Shown here: positions 17,617 to 27,066 of the stretch, in pieces
How the letters are laid out: each line of letters begins with the position of its first letter
Position numbering within the stretch: position 1 is the first letter of the stretch
Origin: Faucicola sp902506225
Lineage (GTDB): Bacteria > Pseudomonadota > Gammaproteobacteria > Pseudomonadales > Moraxellaceae
Assembly: GCA_902506225.1 (NCBI GenBank)
Contig: LR733345.1
Coordinates: 1,426,001-1,490,000 of the forward strand
Direction: 5' to 3'
DNA length: 64,000 nt
Position numbers and translations under genes: made by a program
The notes under the pieces: model-generated
The model's database searches: none
The model's input: the letters and a program-made list of their open reading frames with translations, nothing else
Told to the model about the DNA's origin: nothing

Positions 17617-19614
17617 ATGACAACCCCAATTTCTGAACGTCGTCTTGCCAACGCCATCCGTACCTTAGCTTTTGAAGCGGTGCAAAAAGCCAATTCTGGA
17701 CATCCAGGCGCGCCGATGGGCATGGCAGATATCGCTGAAGTGTTATGGCGTAAGTTTTTAAAGCACAATCCAACCGACCCAAATTGGCTAAATCGTGACC
17801 GTTTTGTGCTTTCAAATGGTCATGGCTCAATGCTTCAATACGCTTTGCTGCACTTGACAGGGTACGACGTTAGCATTGAGGATATCAAAAATTTCCGCCA
17901 ATTGCACTCTAAAACCCCCGGTCACCCTGAATATGGCTATACCGCAGGTGTGGAAACTACCACAGGTCCCTTGGGTCAAGGGATTGCCAACGCTGTAGGT
18001 TTTGCGATTGCAGAAAAAACCCTAGCCGCGCAATTTAACCGAGACGGTCACCAAGTCATCGACCACCAAACCTATTGCTTTTTAGGTGATGGTTGTTTGA
18101 TGGAAGGTATTAGCCATGAAGTTTGCTCATTAGCCGGTACGCTGCAACTGGGCAAATTGGTTGTGTATTATGATGACAATGGTATTTCGATTGATGGTGA
18201 TGTCGAAGGCTGGTTCTCAGATGACACCCAAAAACGTTTCGAAGCTTATGGTTGGCAAGTGCAAAAAGTTGACGGTCATGATACCGATGCCATTACCCAA
18301 GCGACCCAAAATGCGATAGCTGAAAAAAATAAACCCTCACTCATTATCTGTAAAACCGTGATTGGCGCAGGTTCACCCAACAAGCAAGGCTTGGAGGCCT
18401 CACATGGCGCACCCCTTGGCGCGGATGAAATCTTGCTCACCCGTCAAGCACTCAAGTGGGATCACGAAGCCTTTGAACTCCCAGATGATATTTATGAAGG
18501 GTGGGATTGCACAGTTAAAGGTCAAGCGCTACAGCAATCATGGGAAAGTGAGTTTGATGCTTATAAAGACGCTTACCCAGAGCTTGCCAGTGAGTTACTT
18601 CGCCGTGTGAATGGTGACTTGCCAGCAAATTTTGAGACACAAGCACAGGAATTTATCAAGGCTTGTCAAGATAACCCAGAAAACATTGCAACGCGTAAAG
18701 CCAGCCAAAACTCAATCAATGCCTTACAGCCATTATTGCCAGAGCTGCTTGGCGGTTCTGCTGATTTGGCAGGGTCAAATTTGACTTGGTTTAAAAATGC
18801 CAAAGCGCTCGAAGATGACGCGGCAGGTAACTATATTCACTACGGTGTGCGTGAGTTTGGTATGACGGCGATTGCCAATGGCATTGCCTTATATGGCGGG
18901 TTTATTCCGTATGTGGCGACGTTCTTGATGTTTATGGAATATGCACGCAATGCGGTGCGTATGTCAGCCTTAATGAAACAACGCGTCATTAATGTCTATA
19001 CTCACGACTCGATCGGTCTGGGTGAAGATGGACCCACTCACCAACCTGTCGAGCAGCTTGCTAGCCTGCGTGCCACCCCAAACCTGCATACTTGGCGACC
19101 ATGTGATACGGTTGAGTCAGCCGTGGCATGGGTAGAAGCTTTGAAAGCAAAATCAACCCCATCCGCGCTGATTTTTAGCCGTCAAAACCTACCGCACCAA
19201 GCTCGAGATATTGAGCAAGTAGCCAATATTGCCAAAGGTGGCTATGTGCTAGCCAAAGAACAAGGCGAGCTCCGTGCCGTCATCATCGCCACAGGTTCAG
19301 AGATTGAGCTTGCAATGAATGCTTACACTGAGTTGACTGCCGAAGGTTTGGGCGTGCGCGTTGTATCGATGCCCTGTGCTGAAGTGTTTGCCAAACAAGA
19401 AATTAATTACCGTGACAGCGTGTTGCCACCGCAAGTGCGTGCCCGTGTGGCGGTTGAAGCCAGCCATATCGATTATTGGTACAAGTTTGTAGGGCTTGAT
19501 GGTAAAGTCGTGGGTATGACCACCTTTGGTGAGTCTGCCCCTGCCAAAGACTTGTTCCCATACTTTAACATCACTACTGATGCGGTCATTCAAGCCGTGA
19601 AAGCGGTTGTTTAA
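17617..19614 (+). CDS. tkt: Transketolase
   Basis: Thiamine-diphosphate enzyme moving two-carbon units in the non-oxidative pentose phosphate pathway; it also supplies erythrose 4-phosphate for the DAHP synthase at the left edge. The 665 residues match the family. Seen: NSGHPGAPMGMADIAEVLW, GPLGQGIANAVG, FLGDGCLMEGISHEV with the ThDP and metal site, YDDNGISIDG, TTFGESAPAKDLF near the C terminus. The ribosome site AGGAAAG is well placed. A hairpin terminator follows. Confidence 0.97.
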   Translation: MTTPISERRLANAIRTLAFEAVQKANSGHPGAPMGMADIAEVLWRKFLKHNPTDPNWLNRDRFVLSNGHGSMLQYALLHLTGYDVSIEDIKNFRQLHSKTPGHPEYGYTAGVETTTGPLGQGIANAVGFAIAEKTLAAQFNRDGHQVIDHQTYCFLGDGCLMEGISHEVCSLAGTLQLGKLVVYYDDNGISIDGDVEGWFSDDTQKRFEAYGWQVQKVDGHDTDAITQATQNAIAEKNKPSLIICKTVIGAGSPNKQGLEASHGAPLGADEILLTRQALKWDHEAFELPDDIYEGWDCTVKGQALQQSWESEFDAYKDAYPELASELLRRVNGDLPANFETQAQEFIKACQDNPENIATRKASQNSINALQPLLPELLGGSADLAGSNLTWFKNAKALEDDAAGNYIHYGVREFGMTAIANGIALYGGFIPYVATFLMFMEYARNAVRMSALMKQRVINVYTHDSIGLGEDGPTHQPVEQLASLRATPNLHTWRPCDTVESAVAWVEALKAKSTPSALIFSRQNLPHQARDIEQVANIAKGGYVLAKEQGELRAVIIATGSEIELAMNAYTELTAEGLGVRVVSMPCAEVFAKQEINYRDSVLPPQVRARVAVEASHIDYWYKFVGLDGKVVGMTTFGESAPAKDLFPYFNITTDAVIQAVKAVV

Positions 19615-19633
19615 ATTGAATTGTTGACTTACT

Positions 19634-19661
19634 AAAAGGTGAGCAATGCTCGCCTTTTTTA
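19634..19661 (+). terminator. Terminator after tkt
   Basis: AGGTGAGC pairs with GCTCGCCT (one G-T pair) around a 3-base loop, followed by a T-run. Confidence 0.75.
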
Positions 19662-19718
19662 TTTCTCAATTAAATTGAAAACACCGCAACAAATAATAGT
19701 AAATTCTTTGAGAGCATT

Positions 19719-20522
19719 TTAGCGATTAACTGTATAAAAAAATTCGACCAAGTTTAGTTGCCCCGACATTGTAACGCCAATGACAGCATTAACACTGTTG
19801 TCATTCAATCGCCAATCGCCAAGCACTAACCGTTTTTTATCGCCAATTTGATGAATAGCAGGGCGGTGAGTATGCCCATGAAGCAGTATATCGGCTTTTT
19901 GCAAGGCTTGTTTGACGGCTTGTTCATTGACATCCATGATTTGCAGGGATTTTTTGGCATTATCAGTTTTACTTTTTTGGCGTAAATCTTGCGCAATTTG
20001 TTGGCGTTTTTTGATGGGTAGCGCGAGTAAAATTTTTTTAGTGATAGGATGTTGGATGATTTTGCGAAAGCGTTGGTAACCTTTATCATCGGTGCACAGT
20101 GCATCGCCATGTTCTAGGCGAACTTTTCTGCCATTCAATGTCAAATAAAACGGCTCAAAAATCAATTGCCCGCCAAACTTGTCGCAAAATTGTTGTCCAA
20201 GCAGAAAATCCCGATTACCATGCATGACAAAAATCTGGCAGTTTTTATCGGATAGTGTTTTGAGCTTTTCTATAATCGGTTGCAGCGCATCTGTTAAGGT
20301 GTCTGTATCGGCAACATCATCCCCTAGCCAAGCTTCAAACCAATCACCGAGAATAAAAAACTGTGTTAGGTTGGGCAATAAAGCCAATTTATCTAAAAAA
20401 TCTAAAAAAGCCTGCCCTAAAGGATTAGTGGCAGGCTCATTCATGCTCAAATGTAAGTCACTGATAATAACCTGCGTAATGGCGGAGGGATTATCAGTGA
20501 CCAAATCTGCAAAACTTTGCAT
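19719..20522 (-). CDS. lpxH: UDP-2,3-diacylglucosamine diphosphatase LpxH
   Basis: Calcineurin-like, manganese-dependent hydrolase making lipid X from UDP-2,3-diacylglucosamine, the step before LpxB. The metallophosphatase motifs are all present: ISDLHLS, LGDWFEAWLGDD, VMHGNRDFLLG, HGDALCTDDKGYQRFR and LLHGHTHRPA. At 267 residues it is slightly longer than the E. coli enzyme. It lies 9 bases downstream of ppiB in the same direction, an arrangement known from other gammaproteobacteria, so the two are probably co-transcribed. Confidence 0.93.
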   Translation of the reverse strand: MQSFADLVTDNPSAITQVIISDLHLSMNEPATNPLGQAFLDFLDKLALLPNLTQFFILGDWFEAWLGDDVADTDTLTDALQPIIEKLKTLSDKNCQIFVMHGNRDFLLGQQFCDKFGGQLIFEPFYLTLNGRKVRLEHGDALCTDDKGYQRFRKIIQHPITKKILLALPIKKRQQIAQDLRQKSKTDNAKKSLQIMDVNEQAVKQALQKADILLHGHTHRPAIHQIGDKKRLVLGDWRLNDNSVNAVIGVTMSGQLNLVEFFYTVNR

Positions 20523-20531
20523 ACAAAAAAA

Positions 20532-21041
20532 TTATTTCTCAATTACTTTTGCATGGGTAATCACCACAGGCGTGGTTGGCACGTCAGCGTGGAAACCGTA
20601 TTTTCCAGTCGGTACACCTTTGATTTTATTGACAATGTCCATGCCTTCAGTCACTTTACCAAACACCGCATAGCCCCAGCCTTGTGGGTTTTTGCCAGAA
20701 AAGTTTAGGAAACTATTGTCTTTTACATTGATAAAAAATTGCGCAGTCGCTGAATGTGGGTCAGAAGTACGTGCCATCGCAATCGTACCGACTTCATTTT
20801 TTAAACCATTATCTGCTTCGTTTTGGATTGGGGCATTGGTAGATTTTTCTTTCATGTTGGCGTCCATACCACCACCTTGAATCATAAAACCGTCAATGAC
20901 GCGGTGAAAAATCGTGCCATCATAATGACCTGATTTGACGTATTCTAAGAAGTTTGCCACGGTATTGGGGGCTTTTTCTTGATTGAGTTCGATAACGATG
21001 TTACCCATGGTGGTTTCTAATTCTACGTATGGCATATCCAT
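20532..21041 (-). CDS. ppiB: Cyclophilin-type peptidyl-prolyl isomerase
   Basis: Cyclophilin of 169 residues, probably cytoplasmic because no signal peptide is seen. Typical segments: TVANFLEYVKSGHYDGTIFH leading into RVIDGFMIQGG, ANMKEKSTNAPIQNEADNGL, TIAMARTSDPHSATAQFFIN and YAVFGKVTEGMDIV. The start at 21041 has AGGAG 6 bases upstream; a second ATG two codons in is possible. lpxH follows at once. Confidence 0.95.
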   Translation of the reverse strand: MDMPYVELETTMGNIVIELNQEKAPNTVANFLEYVKSGHYDGTIFHRVIDGFMIQGGGMDANMKEKSTNAPIQNEADNGLKNEVGTIAMARTSDPHSATAQFFINVKDNSFLNFSGKNPQGWGYAVFGKVTEGMDIVNKIKGVPTGKYGFHADVPTTPVVITHAKVIEK

Positions 21042-21253
21042 TGTGAGCTCCTAATGGTTTTTATGGTTAAAAAAACGTATCTTGCAATTGTTGTGGCTAT
21101 CCTAGCGATTTTCAATCAAAAAGTCAGTATTTAGTTTGCAAAGTTGGCAAAATTAAATGTTTCAATTAAATTCATTTAAGTTTTTTCAATGTCAAAAAAC
21201 TGCTAGAATGGCAGATTAGTTCACCATTTTTGTAATAGGTAAGGGGCAACCAA

Positions 21254-23005
21254 ATGACGGCGACGACCGACAAAAATACAAAAACCGACGATACAGCAGC
21301 CAATAGTGAAAAAAATGATTTTATCCGTGCGATCGTACGCGATGACCTTGCTTCGCAAAAATACAGCCAGATTGTGACCCGTTTTCCACCTGAGCCCAAT
21401 GGCTACTTGCATTTGGGTCATGTCAAATCTATTTGTCTCAACTTTGGGCTTGCTAAAGAATTTGCAGGGCTGTGTAACCTACGGTTTGACGACACCAATC
21501 CTGATGCTGAAGATCAGGAGTTTGTAGATAATATCAAAGATGATGTCAAATGGCTCGGTTTTGATTGGGCAGGCGAGGCGCGCTATGCGTCCAGTTATTT
21601 TGGTCAATTGTATGGTTGGGCGGTGAAATTAATCAAACAAGGCGATGCCTATGTTGATTTGCAAAGTCCTGAAGATATTCGTGAAAACCGCGGCAATTTT
21701 GGTCAAGCAGGTAAAAACTCACCTTACCGTGACGCCAGTGTTGAAGAGAATTTGCAACGCTTTGACGATATGAAACTTGGCAAATATGGCAACGGTGAAG
21801 CGGTGCTTCGTGCCAAAATCGACATGGCAAGCCCCAATATGAATATGCGCGATCCGATTTTATATCGTGTTATGCGCCAAGCGCATCACCAAACAGGCGA
21901 TGATTGGTGCATTTATCCCATGTACGATTATGCTCACCCGTTGTCAGATGCCATCGAAGGTATTACGCATTCGATTTGCACCCTAGAATTTGAAGACCAC
22001 CGTCCGTTTTATGATTGGGTGGTAGATAAAGTGGGATTTGACAAAGAACCACACCAATATGAATTTGCCCGCCTAAACGTAAACCATATTTTGACCAGTA
22101 AACGCAAACTCAAAAAACTGGTCGAAGATGAATTGGTGAGCGGTTGGGACGATCCGCGTATGCCGACCATTGCCGGTATGCGCCGCCGTGGTTATACCCC
22201 TGAAGGGTTACGCGACTTTTGTGACCGTGTAGGCGTCAGCAAGTCAGATGGTGTGGTGGATTTTGGCTTACTCGAGTTTAGTATCCGTAACTCATTAGAG
22301 GATGTGAATCGTGCCATGGCGGTACTAAGCCCACTAAAAGTGACGATTACCAATTTTGATGAAGCGGTTGCCAATGTTGAAACACTCAAAAAAGACAGTG
22401 TAAAAACTAAACTCGATAATGGGGTTTTATGGTTGACCCAGCCTAAAAATAGCCATGATGACAGCCAAGGTATGCGTGACATTCCCTTTACCAAAGAAAT
22501 TTATATTGATAAAGGGGATTTTGAAATCACGCCGCCTGAGGGCTATAAACGCTTGTCACCGCAAAACCCAGAAATCCGCTTACGCAATAGTTACGTGTTA
22601 AAGATTGAGGAGCACATCACCGATGACAATGGCGAAGTGGTGGGGCTAACAGCGACTATTGACCCAAAAACGTTGGGCAACAATCCAGAAGGACGTAAAG
22701 TTAAAGGTGTGATACATTGGGTGTCAGCCAGTCTAGGTGTACCTGCGAAGGTACGTCTTTATGAGCAGCTGTTTAACCAAGAAGACCCCGCCAAAATTGA
22801 CATCAATAATTTAGCCGCAGAGATTAATCCCAATTCACTACGTGAAGTAGATGCCATTGTCGAGCCTTCTTTATCACAAGTCAATGCGGGCGAGCGTTTT
22901 CAATTTGAACGTGAAGGGTTTTTTGTGGCAGATAGTAAAGATTATTCACCAGAGCATTTGGTGTTTAACCGTATTGTGACCTTAAAAGATAGTTTCAAAC
23001 CATAA
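21254..23005 (+). CDS. glnS: Glutaminyl-tRNA synthetase
   Basis: Class I aminoacyl-tRNA synthetase charging tRNA-Gln in the cytoplasm. The nucleotide-binding HIGH motif appears as NGYLHLGHVKSICLNF, and the KMSKS-like loop as NHILTSKRKLKKLV. RFDDTNP and PTIAGMRRRGYTPEGLRDFC are typical of GlnRS. The 583 residues are close to the family's length, with a short extra N terminus of about 20 residues. The ribosome site AAGGGG lies just before ATG. The gene stands alone between ppiB and a terminator. Confidence 0.97.
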   Translation: MTATTDKNTKTDDTAANSEKNDFIRAIVRDDLASQKYSQIVTRFPPEPNGYLHLGHVKSICLNFGLAKEFAGLCNLRFDDTNPDAEDQEFVDNIKDDVKWLGFDWAGEARYASSYFGQLYGWAVKLIKQGDAYVDLQSPEDIRENRGNFGQAGKNSPYRDASVEENLQRFDDMKLGKYGNGEAVLRAKIDMASPNMNMRDPILYRVMRQAHHQTGDDWCIYPMYDYAHPLSDAIEGITHSICTLEFEDHRPFYDWVVDKVGFDKEPHQYEFARLNVNHILTSKRKLKKLVEDELVSGWDDPRMPTIAGMRRRGYTPEGLRDFCDRVGVSKSDGVVDFGLLEFSIRNSLEDVNRAMAVLSPLKVTITNFDEAVANVETLKKDSVKTKLDNGVLWLTQPKNSHDDSQGMRDIPFTKEIYIDKGDFEITPPEGYKRLSPQNPEIRLRNSYVLKIEEHITDDNGEVVGLTATIDPKTLGNNPEGRKVKGVIHWVSASLGVPAKVRLYEQLFNQEDPAKIDINNLAAEINPNSLREVDAIVEPSLSQVNAGERFQFEREGFFVADSKDYSPEHLVFNRIVTLKDSFKP

Positions 23006-23361
23006 ATCATCTTTAACCTATTCATCAGCTGGCATAGCAATATGCCAGCTTTTTTTGCAAAAGGATATCTTAACCTATTGTTACTTATGGTTTTATTATT
23101 GTATTAGCCCAGCGGTTTTGTTATTTTTTTGCATGCGTAACATTTGTACTGTGCTAAACTACTCATCGTAAATTTAAGTCAGTCTTGCGTAATCAATCCG
23201 TTATTCTTGTTAGATTTTGTAACTTTTAACGGCTTGATTTTAATGGCTACTAGGCTTAAGGTATCGTTGTTCAGGTATTTTTCGTAAAAATATTGGTAGT
23301 TTTGGTAACTGTATGCTTTATCCAACAGCAAGTTAACCATGATTTGATTGAGAGTGTTAAA
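23006..23361. other. Intergenic region between glnS and the pbpG-like gene
   Basis: The glnS terminator occupies 23027-23056. The rest is AT-rich, has no convincing small gene, and presumably carries the promoter of the peptidase gene. I found no further structure. Confidence 0.5.
23027..23056 (+). terminator. Terminator after glnS
   Basis: A perfect 10-bp stem (AGCTGGCATA / TATGCCAGCT) with a GCAA tetraloop and a run of T. Confidence 0.92.
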
Positions 23362-24396
23362 ATGAAAACATTGTTAAAAAAAACCTTGTTAGGTGCTGTC
23401 ATTGCACTGGTTGGCGTACAAAGTAATGCTGAATTAAATATGCAGACAGGTAGCCAGGCTAAAGTTAGTTGGGGTGGGCAGGGTAGTTTAGACAAAGCCC
23501 GTGCCATCATGTATAACAGCACGCCACAGACAACAAGTTTTAATAGCAGTAATTATAATAGCTATAACAATGCATACAGTGAGGATGAAAGCTACAATCC
23601 TGCATGGTCTCAAGATAGCACACGGGCTTCGGGCAGCTATTTTGTCAATTCCAAAGGTGCTTTGGTAGTGGATGCGTTAACCGGCAATACCATTTATGAA
23701 AAAAATGCTGATATCGCCCGTCCCATTGCCTCAATCAGTAAATTGATGACGGCTGTGGTGGTGGCGGAATCAGGCGCTAACATGAGCGAAACATTGACGA
23801 TTAGTTCATTAGATTTTAAAACCCCAAAGCAATCGGGTAGTGACCGTCTAAAAGTTGGCGATCAGCTTAATCGTGCTGAAATGCTGTTGATGATGATGAT
23901 GAAATCAGAAAATCCCGCGGCTAAAGCATTAGCACGTACTGACCCTATGGGCTATGACAATTTCATCAGCCGTATGAACCAAAAAGCGCGTGAATTGGGG
24001 ATGACGCAAACCCGTTTTTATGACCCATCAGGTCTAGACTCTCGTAATGTGGCATCACCGCGTGATTTGGCAATTTTGGCTCGCTATGCTTATAAGCATA
24101 ATTTAATTAGCCAGTTTAGTACCACACCTAGCCGGCAATTTGGGGTAAATAATATCAACTCAGGTTATCGCACGGTTGCAGCGCGCAGTACCAATTACAT
24201 GGTACGTGACGGTTTATACAATATTGGCCTATCAAAAACGGGGTATATTCGTGAAGCGGGTAACTGTGTTTTATTTGAAACCAATGTCGGCAATCGTCCA
24301 GCCATCGTAGTTTTATTGGGCGCCAACGACTCAAAAACCCGCTGGAGCGATGCAGAAAACATTATTGCTAATTTAAGCATGCGCCGATTCACCTAA
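23362..24396 (+). CDS. pbpG: D-alanyl-D-alanine endopeptidase (PbpG/PBP7-like serine peptidase)
   Basis: Penicillin-binding-protein-type (S11) serine peptidase acting on peptidoglycan cross-links in the periplasm. The active-site set is complete: SISKLMTAV (SxxK), SEN in MKSENPAAKAL (SxN-type) and SKTGYIREAG (KTG). The ATG at 23362 opens a signal peptide (MKTLLKKTLLGAVIALVGVQ, cleavage near SNA) and gives 344 residues. A Ser/Asn/Tyr-rich linker lies between the signal and the catalytic domain. There is no C-terminal amphipathic anchor as in DacA/DacC, which favours the PbpG type. Confidence 0.88.
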   Translation: MKTLLKKTLLGAVIALVGVQSNAELNMQTGSQAKVSWGGQGSLDKARAIMYNSTPQTTSFNSSNYNSYNNAYSEDESYNPAWSQDSTRASGSYFVNSKGALVVDALTGNTIYEKNADIARPIASISKLMTAVVVAESGANMSETLTISSLDFKTPKQSGSDRLKVGDQLNRAEMLLMMMMKSENPAAKALARTDPMGYDNFISRMNQKARELGMTQTRFYDPSGLDSRNVASPRDLAILARYAYKHNLISQFSTTPSRQFGVNNINSGYRTVAARSTNYMVRDGLYNIGLSKTGYIREAGNCVLFETNVGNRPAIVVLLGANDSKTRWSDAENIIANLSMRRFT

Positions 24397-24426
24397 AAAA
24401 GTCGCAATTTACTGATTTATTTTCTG

Positions 24427-24460
24427 AAAAAAAGCAAGGATAACGGTCCTTGCTTTTTTT
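24427..24460. terminator. Terminator between pbpG-like and dksA-like genes
   Basis: AAAAAAGCAAGGA pairs with TCCTTGCTTTTTT around a short loop. Runs on both sides make it usable by both converging genes. Confidence 0.85.
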
Positions 24461-24506
24461 ATGGGCACAAAACTACCAAAATCAGCTATTTGGCATATTT
24501 GACAAG

Positions 24507-24833
24507 CTATTTAGCGTGCTTCATACAAGTGGTGGCAAAGGGTACCGCTTCCAGACGCTCGGGCTCGATTTCTTCACCACTCACAGCGCAAATACCGTAA
24601 GTCCCATTTTCGATACGAAGTAAGGCATTGTTCACCAATTCAAGGTTGTGCTGGGCTTCGACTAGTAAGTTTTTACGTACATCGTTTTGCTCATTAATCA
24701 CCGCTTGGTCGTCCCAATCTTGGGTCATATCCGTATCAGGATTTTGCATATCATGTTGGATTTTATGTGCGCGAGTTTGGTATTCTTGTTTTAGGTCAAG
24801 TAATCGTTGTTTTGCTTCGTCAAGGTCAACCAT
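24507..24833 (-). CDS. TraR/DksA-family protein with reduced zinc-finger cysteines
   Basis: Small (108 residues) protein of the TraR/DksA zinc-finger family, whose members bind RNA polymerase through the secondary channel. The N-terminal two-thirds is a predicted coiled coil; the C terminus reads GTYGICAVSGEEIEPERLEA and then ATTCMKH. The usual CxxC...CxxC is reduced here to C-x-x-S and C-x-x-H, so classical zinc binding is doubtful. The start at 24833 has GGAGG 4 bases upstream; an open frame reaches 24881 but with no better site. It is shorter than E. coli DksA (151), so it is probably a paralogue, not the main DksA. Confidence 0.8.
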   Translation of the reverse strand: MVDLDEAKQRLLDLKQEYQTRAHKIQHDMQNPDTDMTQDWDDQAVINEQNDVRKNLLVEAQHNLELVNNALLRIENGTYGICAVSGEEIEPERLEAVPFATTCMKHAK

Positions 24834-25110
24834 ACGGCCTCCAATTTGATAATAAAATATTGAACGCAGTGCTGCATTCATGTTTTTGTTCTTATAAGCT
24901 TATCATCAAGACCCTTCTTAATAAAGTAGTAATATAGTAGTCATACCGTGTTATCACCTTGCGCGGCGTTAGTTGATAGCATCAATAATGTTAAAAATAC
25001 TCAAAATATGCTAATCTACGCTTATTTTTTGATTGAATTTTGTTGTCATGTGACGACGTTTTAGCAACCCTTACGGGTCACCATCCTGTTGTTAACTTAG
25101 AGGTTAATCC

Positions 25111-26301
25111 ATGCAATTTGCTCGTTTAAACGATATTGATGTTTCTGACAAAACAGTTTTAATCCGCGAAGATTTGAATGTACCGTTAAAAGATGGCAAA
25201 ATTGCCAATGATGCCCGCTTAAAAGCAAGCTTACCAACCATCCAATTGGCTTTAGATAAAGGCGCAGCGGTTATCGTGTGTTCGCATCTAGGTCGCCCAG
25301 ACCCATCAAACCCTGAAGCCAAATATTCGTTGCAGCCAGTCGCAGATTATTTGGGCGATGCCTTGGGCAAACCTGTCAAATTAGTGACCGATTACGCCCA
25401 AAATAATGTGACAGTAGCCCCAGGTGAAGTTGTGCTACTGGAAAATGTACGTTTTAATGCGGGTGAGAAGAAAAACGATGCCGCTTTATCTGAACGCTAT
25501 GCCGCTTTATGTGATGTATTTGTGATGGATGCTTTTGGTACGGCTCACCGTGCCGAAGCGTCAACAGAAGGCGTTATTGCCAAAGCAAGGACTGCTTGTG
25601 CAGGTCCATTGTTAGCGGCAGAACTTGATGCATTAGCCAAAGCTTTAGATAACCCAGCCAAGCCAATGCTTGCGATTGTTGGTGGCTCGAAAGTTTCTAC
25701 GAAGTTAGATGTTCTCAAATCATTGGCAAAAATCTGTGACCAAATCATTGTAGGTGGTGGTATTGCCAATACATTCTTGGCAGCCAAGGGTGCCAATGTC
25801 GGTGCATCCCTATATGAAGCCGACATGGTGGAAACGGCGAAAAGCATTATGCAAGAAACCCATATATTACTACCTGACGAAGTGGTCGTCGCCAAAAAAT
25901 CACAGATTGATTTTGATGATTTTTTGGGCTCGCTAGAATCTGCCGATGCGGTAACCAAATCGGTCGATACCATTGCTGATGATGAAATGATTTTAGATAT
26001 TAGTGCAAGCAGTGCGGCGAAACTTGCCGATGCGATTAAAAATGCCAAAACCATCTTATGGAATGGTCCCGTAGGCGTATTTGAAGTCGATAAATTTGGT
26101 GAAGGTACCAAAATCGTCAGTGAAGCAGTCGCAGCAAGTGCAGGCTTTAGCATTGCAGGCGGTGGTGATACGCTGGCTGCGATTGATAAATACAAGGTCG
26201 CGGATAAAGTAAGCTACACATCAACCGGGGGCGGGGCGTTCTTAGAATTTGTGGAAGGCAAAACATTACCTGCCGTGCACGCACTAAGCCAACGTGCCTA
26301 A
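25111..26301 (+). CDS. pgk: Phosphoglycerate kinase
   Basis: Glycolytic enzyme interconverting 1,3-bisphosphoglycerate plus ADP and 3-phosphoglycerate plus ATP. The 396 residues begin in the family manner (VLIREDLNVPLKDGKI) and include CSHLGRP, LLENVRFNAGEKKN, AIVGGSKVSTKLDVL, ILWNGPVGVFE and the C-terminal GGGDTLAAIDK and STGGGAFLEF. Between pgk and fba, also glycolytic, lies a small lipoprotein gene. Confidence 0.98.
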   Translation: MQFARLNDIDVSDKTVLIREDLNVPLKDGKIANDARLKASLPTIQLALDKGAAVIVCSHLGRPDPSNPEAKYSLQPVADYLGDALGKPVKLVTDYAQNNVTVAPGEVVLLENVRFNAGEKKNDAALSERYAALCDVFVMDAFGTAHRAEASTEGVIAKARTACAGPLLAAELDALAKALDNPAKPMLAIVGGSKVSTKLDVLKSLAKICDQIIVGGGIANTFLAAKGANVGASLYEADMVETAKSIMQETHILLPDEVVVAKKSQIDFDDFLGSLESADAVTKSVDTIADDEMILDISASSAAKLADAIKNAKTILWNGPVGVFEVDKFGEGTKIVSEAVAASAGFSIAGGGDTLAAIDKYKVADKVSYTSTGGGAFLEFVEGKTLPAVHALSQRA

Positions 26302-26319
26302 ATGCTAATAATCATTATC
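26301..26319. promoter_or_regulatory. Possible Fur-box-like sequence
   Basis: The 19 bases AATGCTAATAATCATTATC match the classical Fur consensus at about 15 positions by eye. The site starts right at the end of pgk, roughly 160 bases before the lipoprotein start, which is far for a repressor site. AT-rich DNA gives such matches by chance. Confidence 0.25.
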
Positions 26320-26476
26320 ATAAATTGAGCCATTTAAATTTATCAGCGCTGAATTAATGTAATGTTAAGTTAATATTTGTATGGTAAACATTGTAATTAA
26401 TTGCACTAAAAATATATTGTCGATAAGATATTATGCAAGTATGTATACCCATATGTTTGGCGTTTAAGGAATTAAT

Positions 26477-26857
26477 ATGTTAAAACGTAATTTAGTATTG
26501 GCAACTTTATTAGCCACTTTATCAATCACGGCATGTAGTAAAAAAACTGAAGAAGCCGCAGCAAGCGCAGCGGGTCAAGACATTAAAGACGCGACTGCAA
26601 GTGCCGCTAGTGCAACAGCAAATGCAGGTGACGCAGTTGCCAGTGCTGCTACCACGGGGGTTGCGGTTGCCCAAGGCGCAGCAATCAACGCAACTGAAGC
26701 TGTTGCCAATGGTGCCGCGCAAGCCACCGCAAACGTAGCTTCTGCTGTAGCGACTGGTGCAGCCAATGTAGCACAAGGTGCAGAAGCGGTTAAAAACGAT
26801 GCAGCAAATATCAACACTGATATCCAAACAACCGTGCCAGAAAAACAAAAATACTAA
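26477..26857 (+). CDS. Small alanine-rich putative lipoprotein
   Basis: Unrecognised 126-residue protein. The signal ends in LSITACSKK, a lipobox with Cys21, so a lipid-anchored envelope protein is likely. The mature part is dominated by Ala with regularly spaced Asn, Val, Gln and Thr, with phrases such as ATANAGDAVASAAT and ATANVASAVATGAANV recurring at about 11-15 residues. This pattern predicts long amphipathic helices resembling late-embryogenesis-abundant or phasin-like proteins. It could be a periplasmic spacer or stress protein; that is inference. It has its own terminator and a possible upstream Fur-like site. Confidence 0.8.
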   Translation: MLKRNLVLATLLATLSITACSKKTEEAAASAAGQDIKDATASAASATANAGDAVASAATTGVAVAQGAAINATEAVANGAAQATANVASAVATGAANVAQGAEAVKNDAANINTDIQTTVPEKQKY

Positions 26858-26873
26858 TTTTATCATTCAGCCT

Positions 26874-26904
26874 AAAAAGCCCCAAAATCATTTTGGGGCT
26901 TTTT
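26874..26904 (+). terminator. Terminator after the Ala-rich lipoprotein gene
   Basis: A perfect 14-bp stem (AAAAAGCCCCAAAA with its complement) around TCA, ending in TTTTT. Confidence 0.93.
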
Positions 26905-26959
26905 GATTGGGTTAGGCATGTTGTCATAATAGCCATCATTTCAAAGTTATTTTTTTGAA

Positions 26960-26988
26960 TTCAAATTATAGTGCACTTCTGTTATACT
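26960..26988 (+). promoter_or_regulatory. Candidate fba promoter
   Basis: TTCAAA (26960-26965) and TATACT (26983-26988) are 17 bases apart, about 80 bases before the fba start. The -35 match is only moderate. Confidence 0.35.
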
Positions 26989-27066
26989 CAAGCCTTGTCC
27001 AACACGGCAAAACCCAATTTTTCTAAAATTTTCAATTGATTATTAACTTTACTAAGAGAAAGTAAT

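Noticed and set aside
20179..20673. A 164-codon plus-strand frame across lpxH and ppiB
   Set aside because: Spans two well-supported genes on the other strand; no homology pattern.
25545..26195. A 216-codon frame on the minus strand opposite pgk
   Set aside because: It lies wholly inside pgk, has no family likeness and reflects codon bias of the true gene.
26522..26866. A Cys-rich 114-codon minus-strand frame
   Set aside because: It is the complement of the Ala-rich lipoprotein (GCN codons read as Cys and Gly in another frame) and has no own signals.
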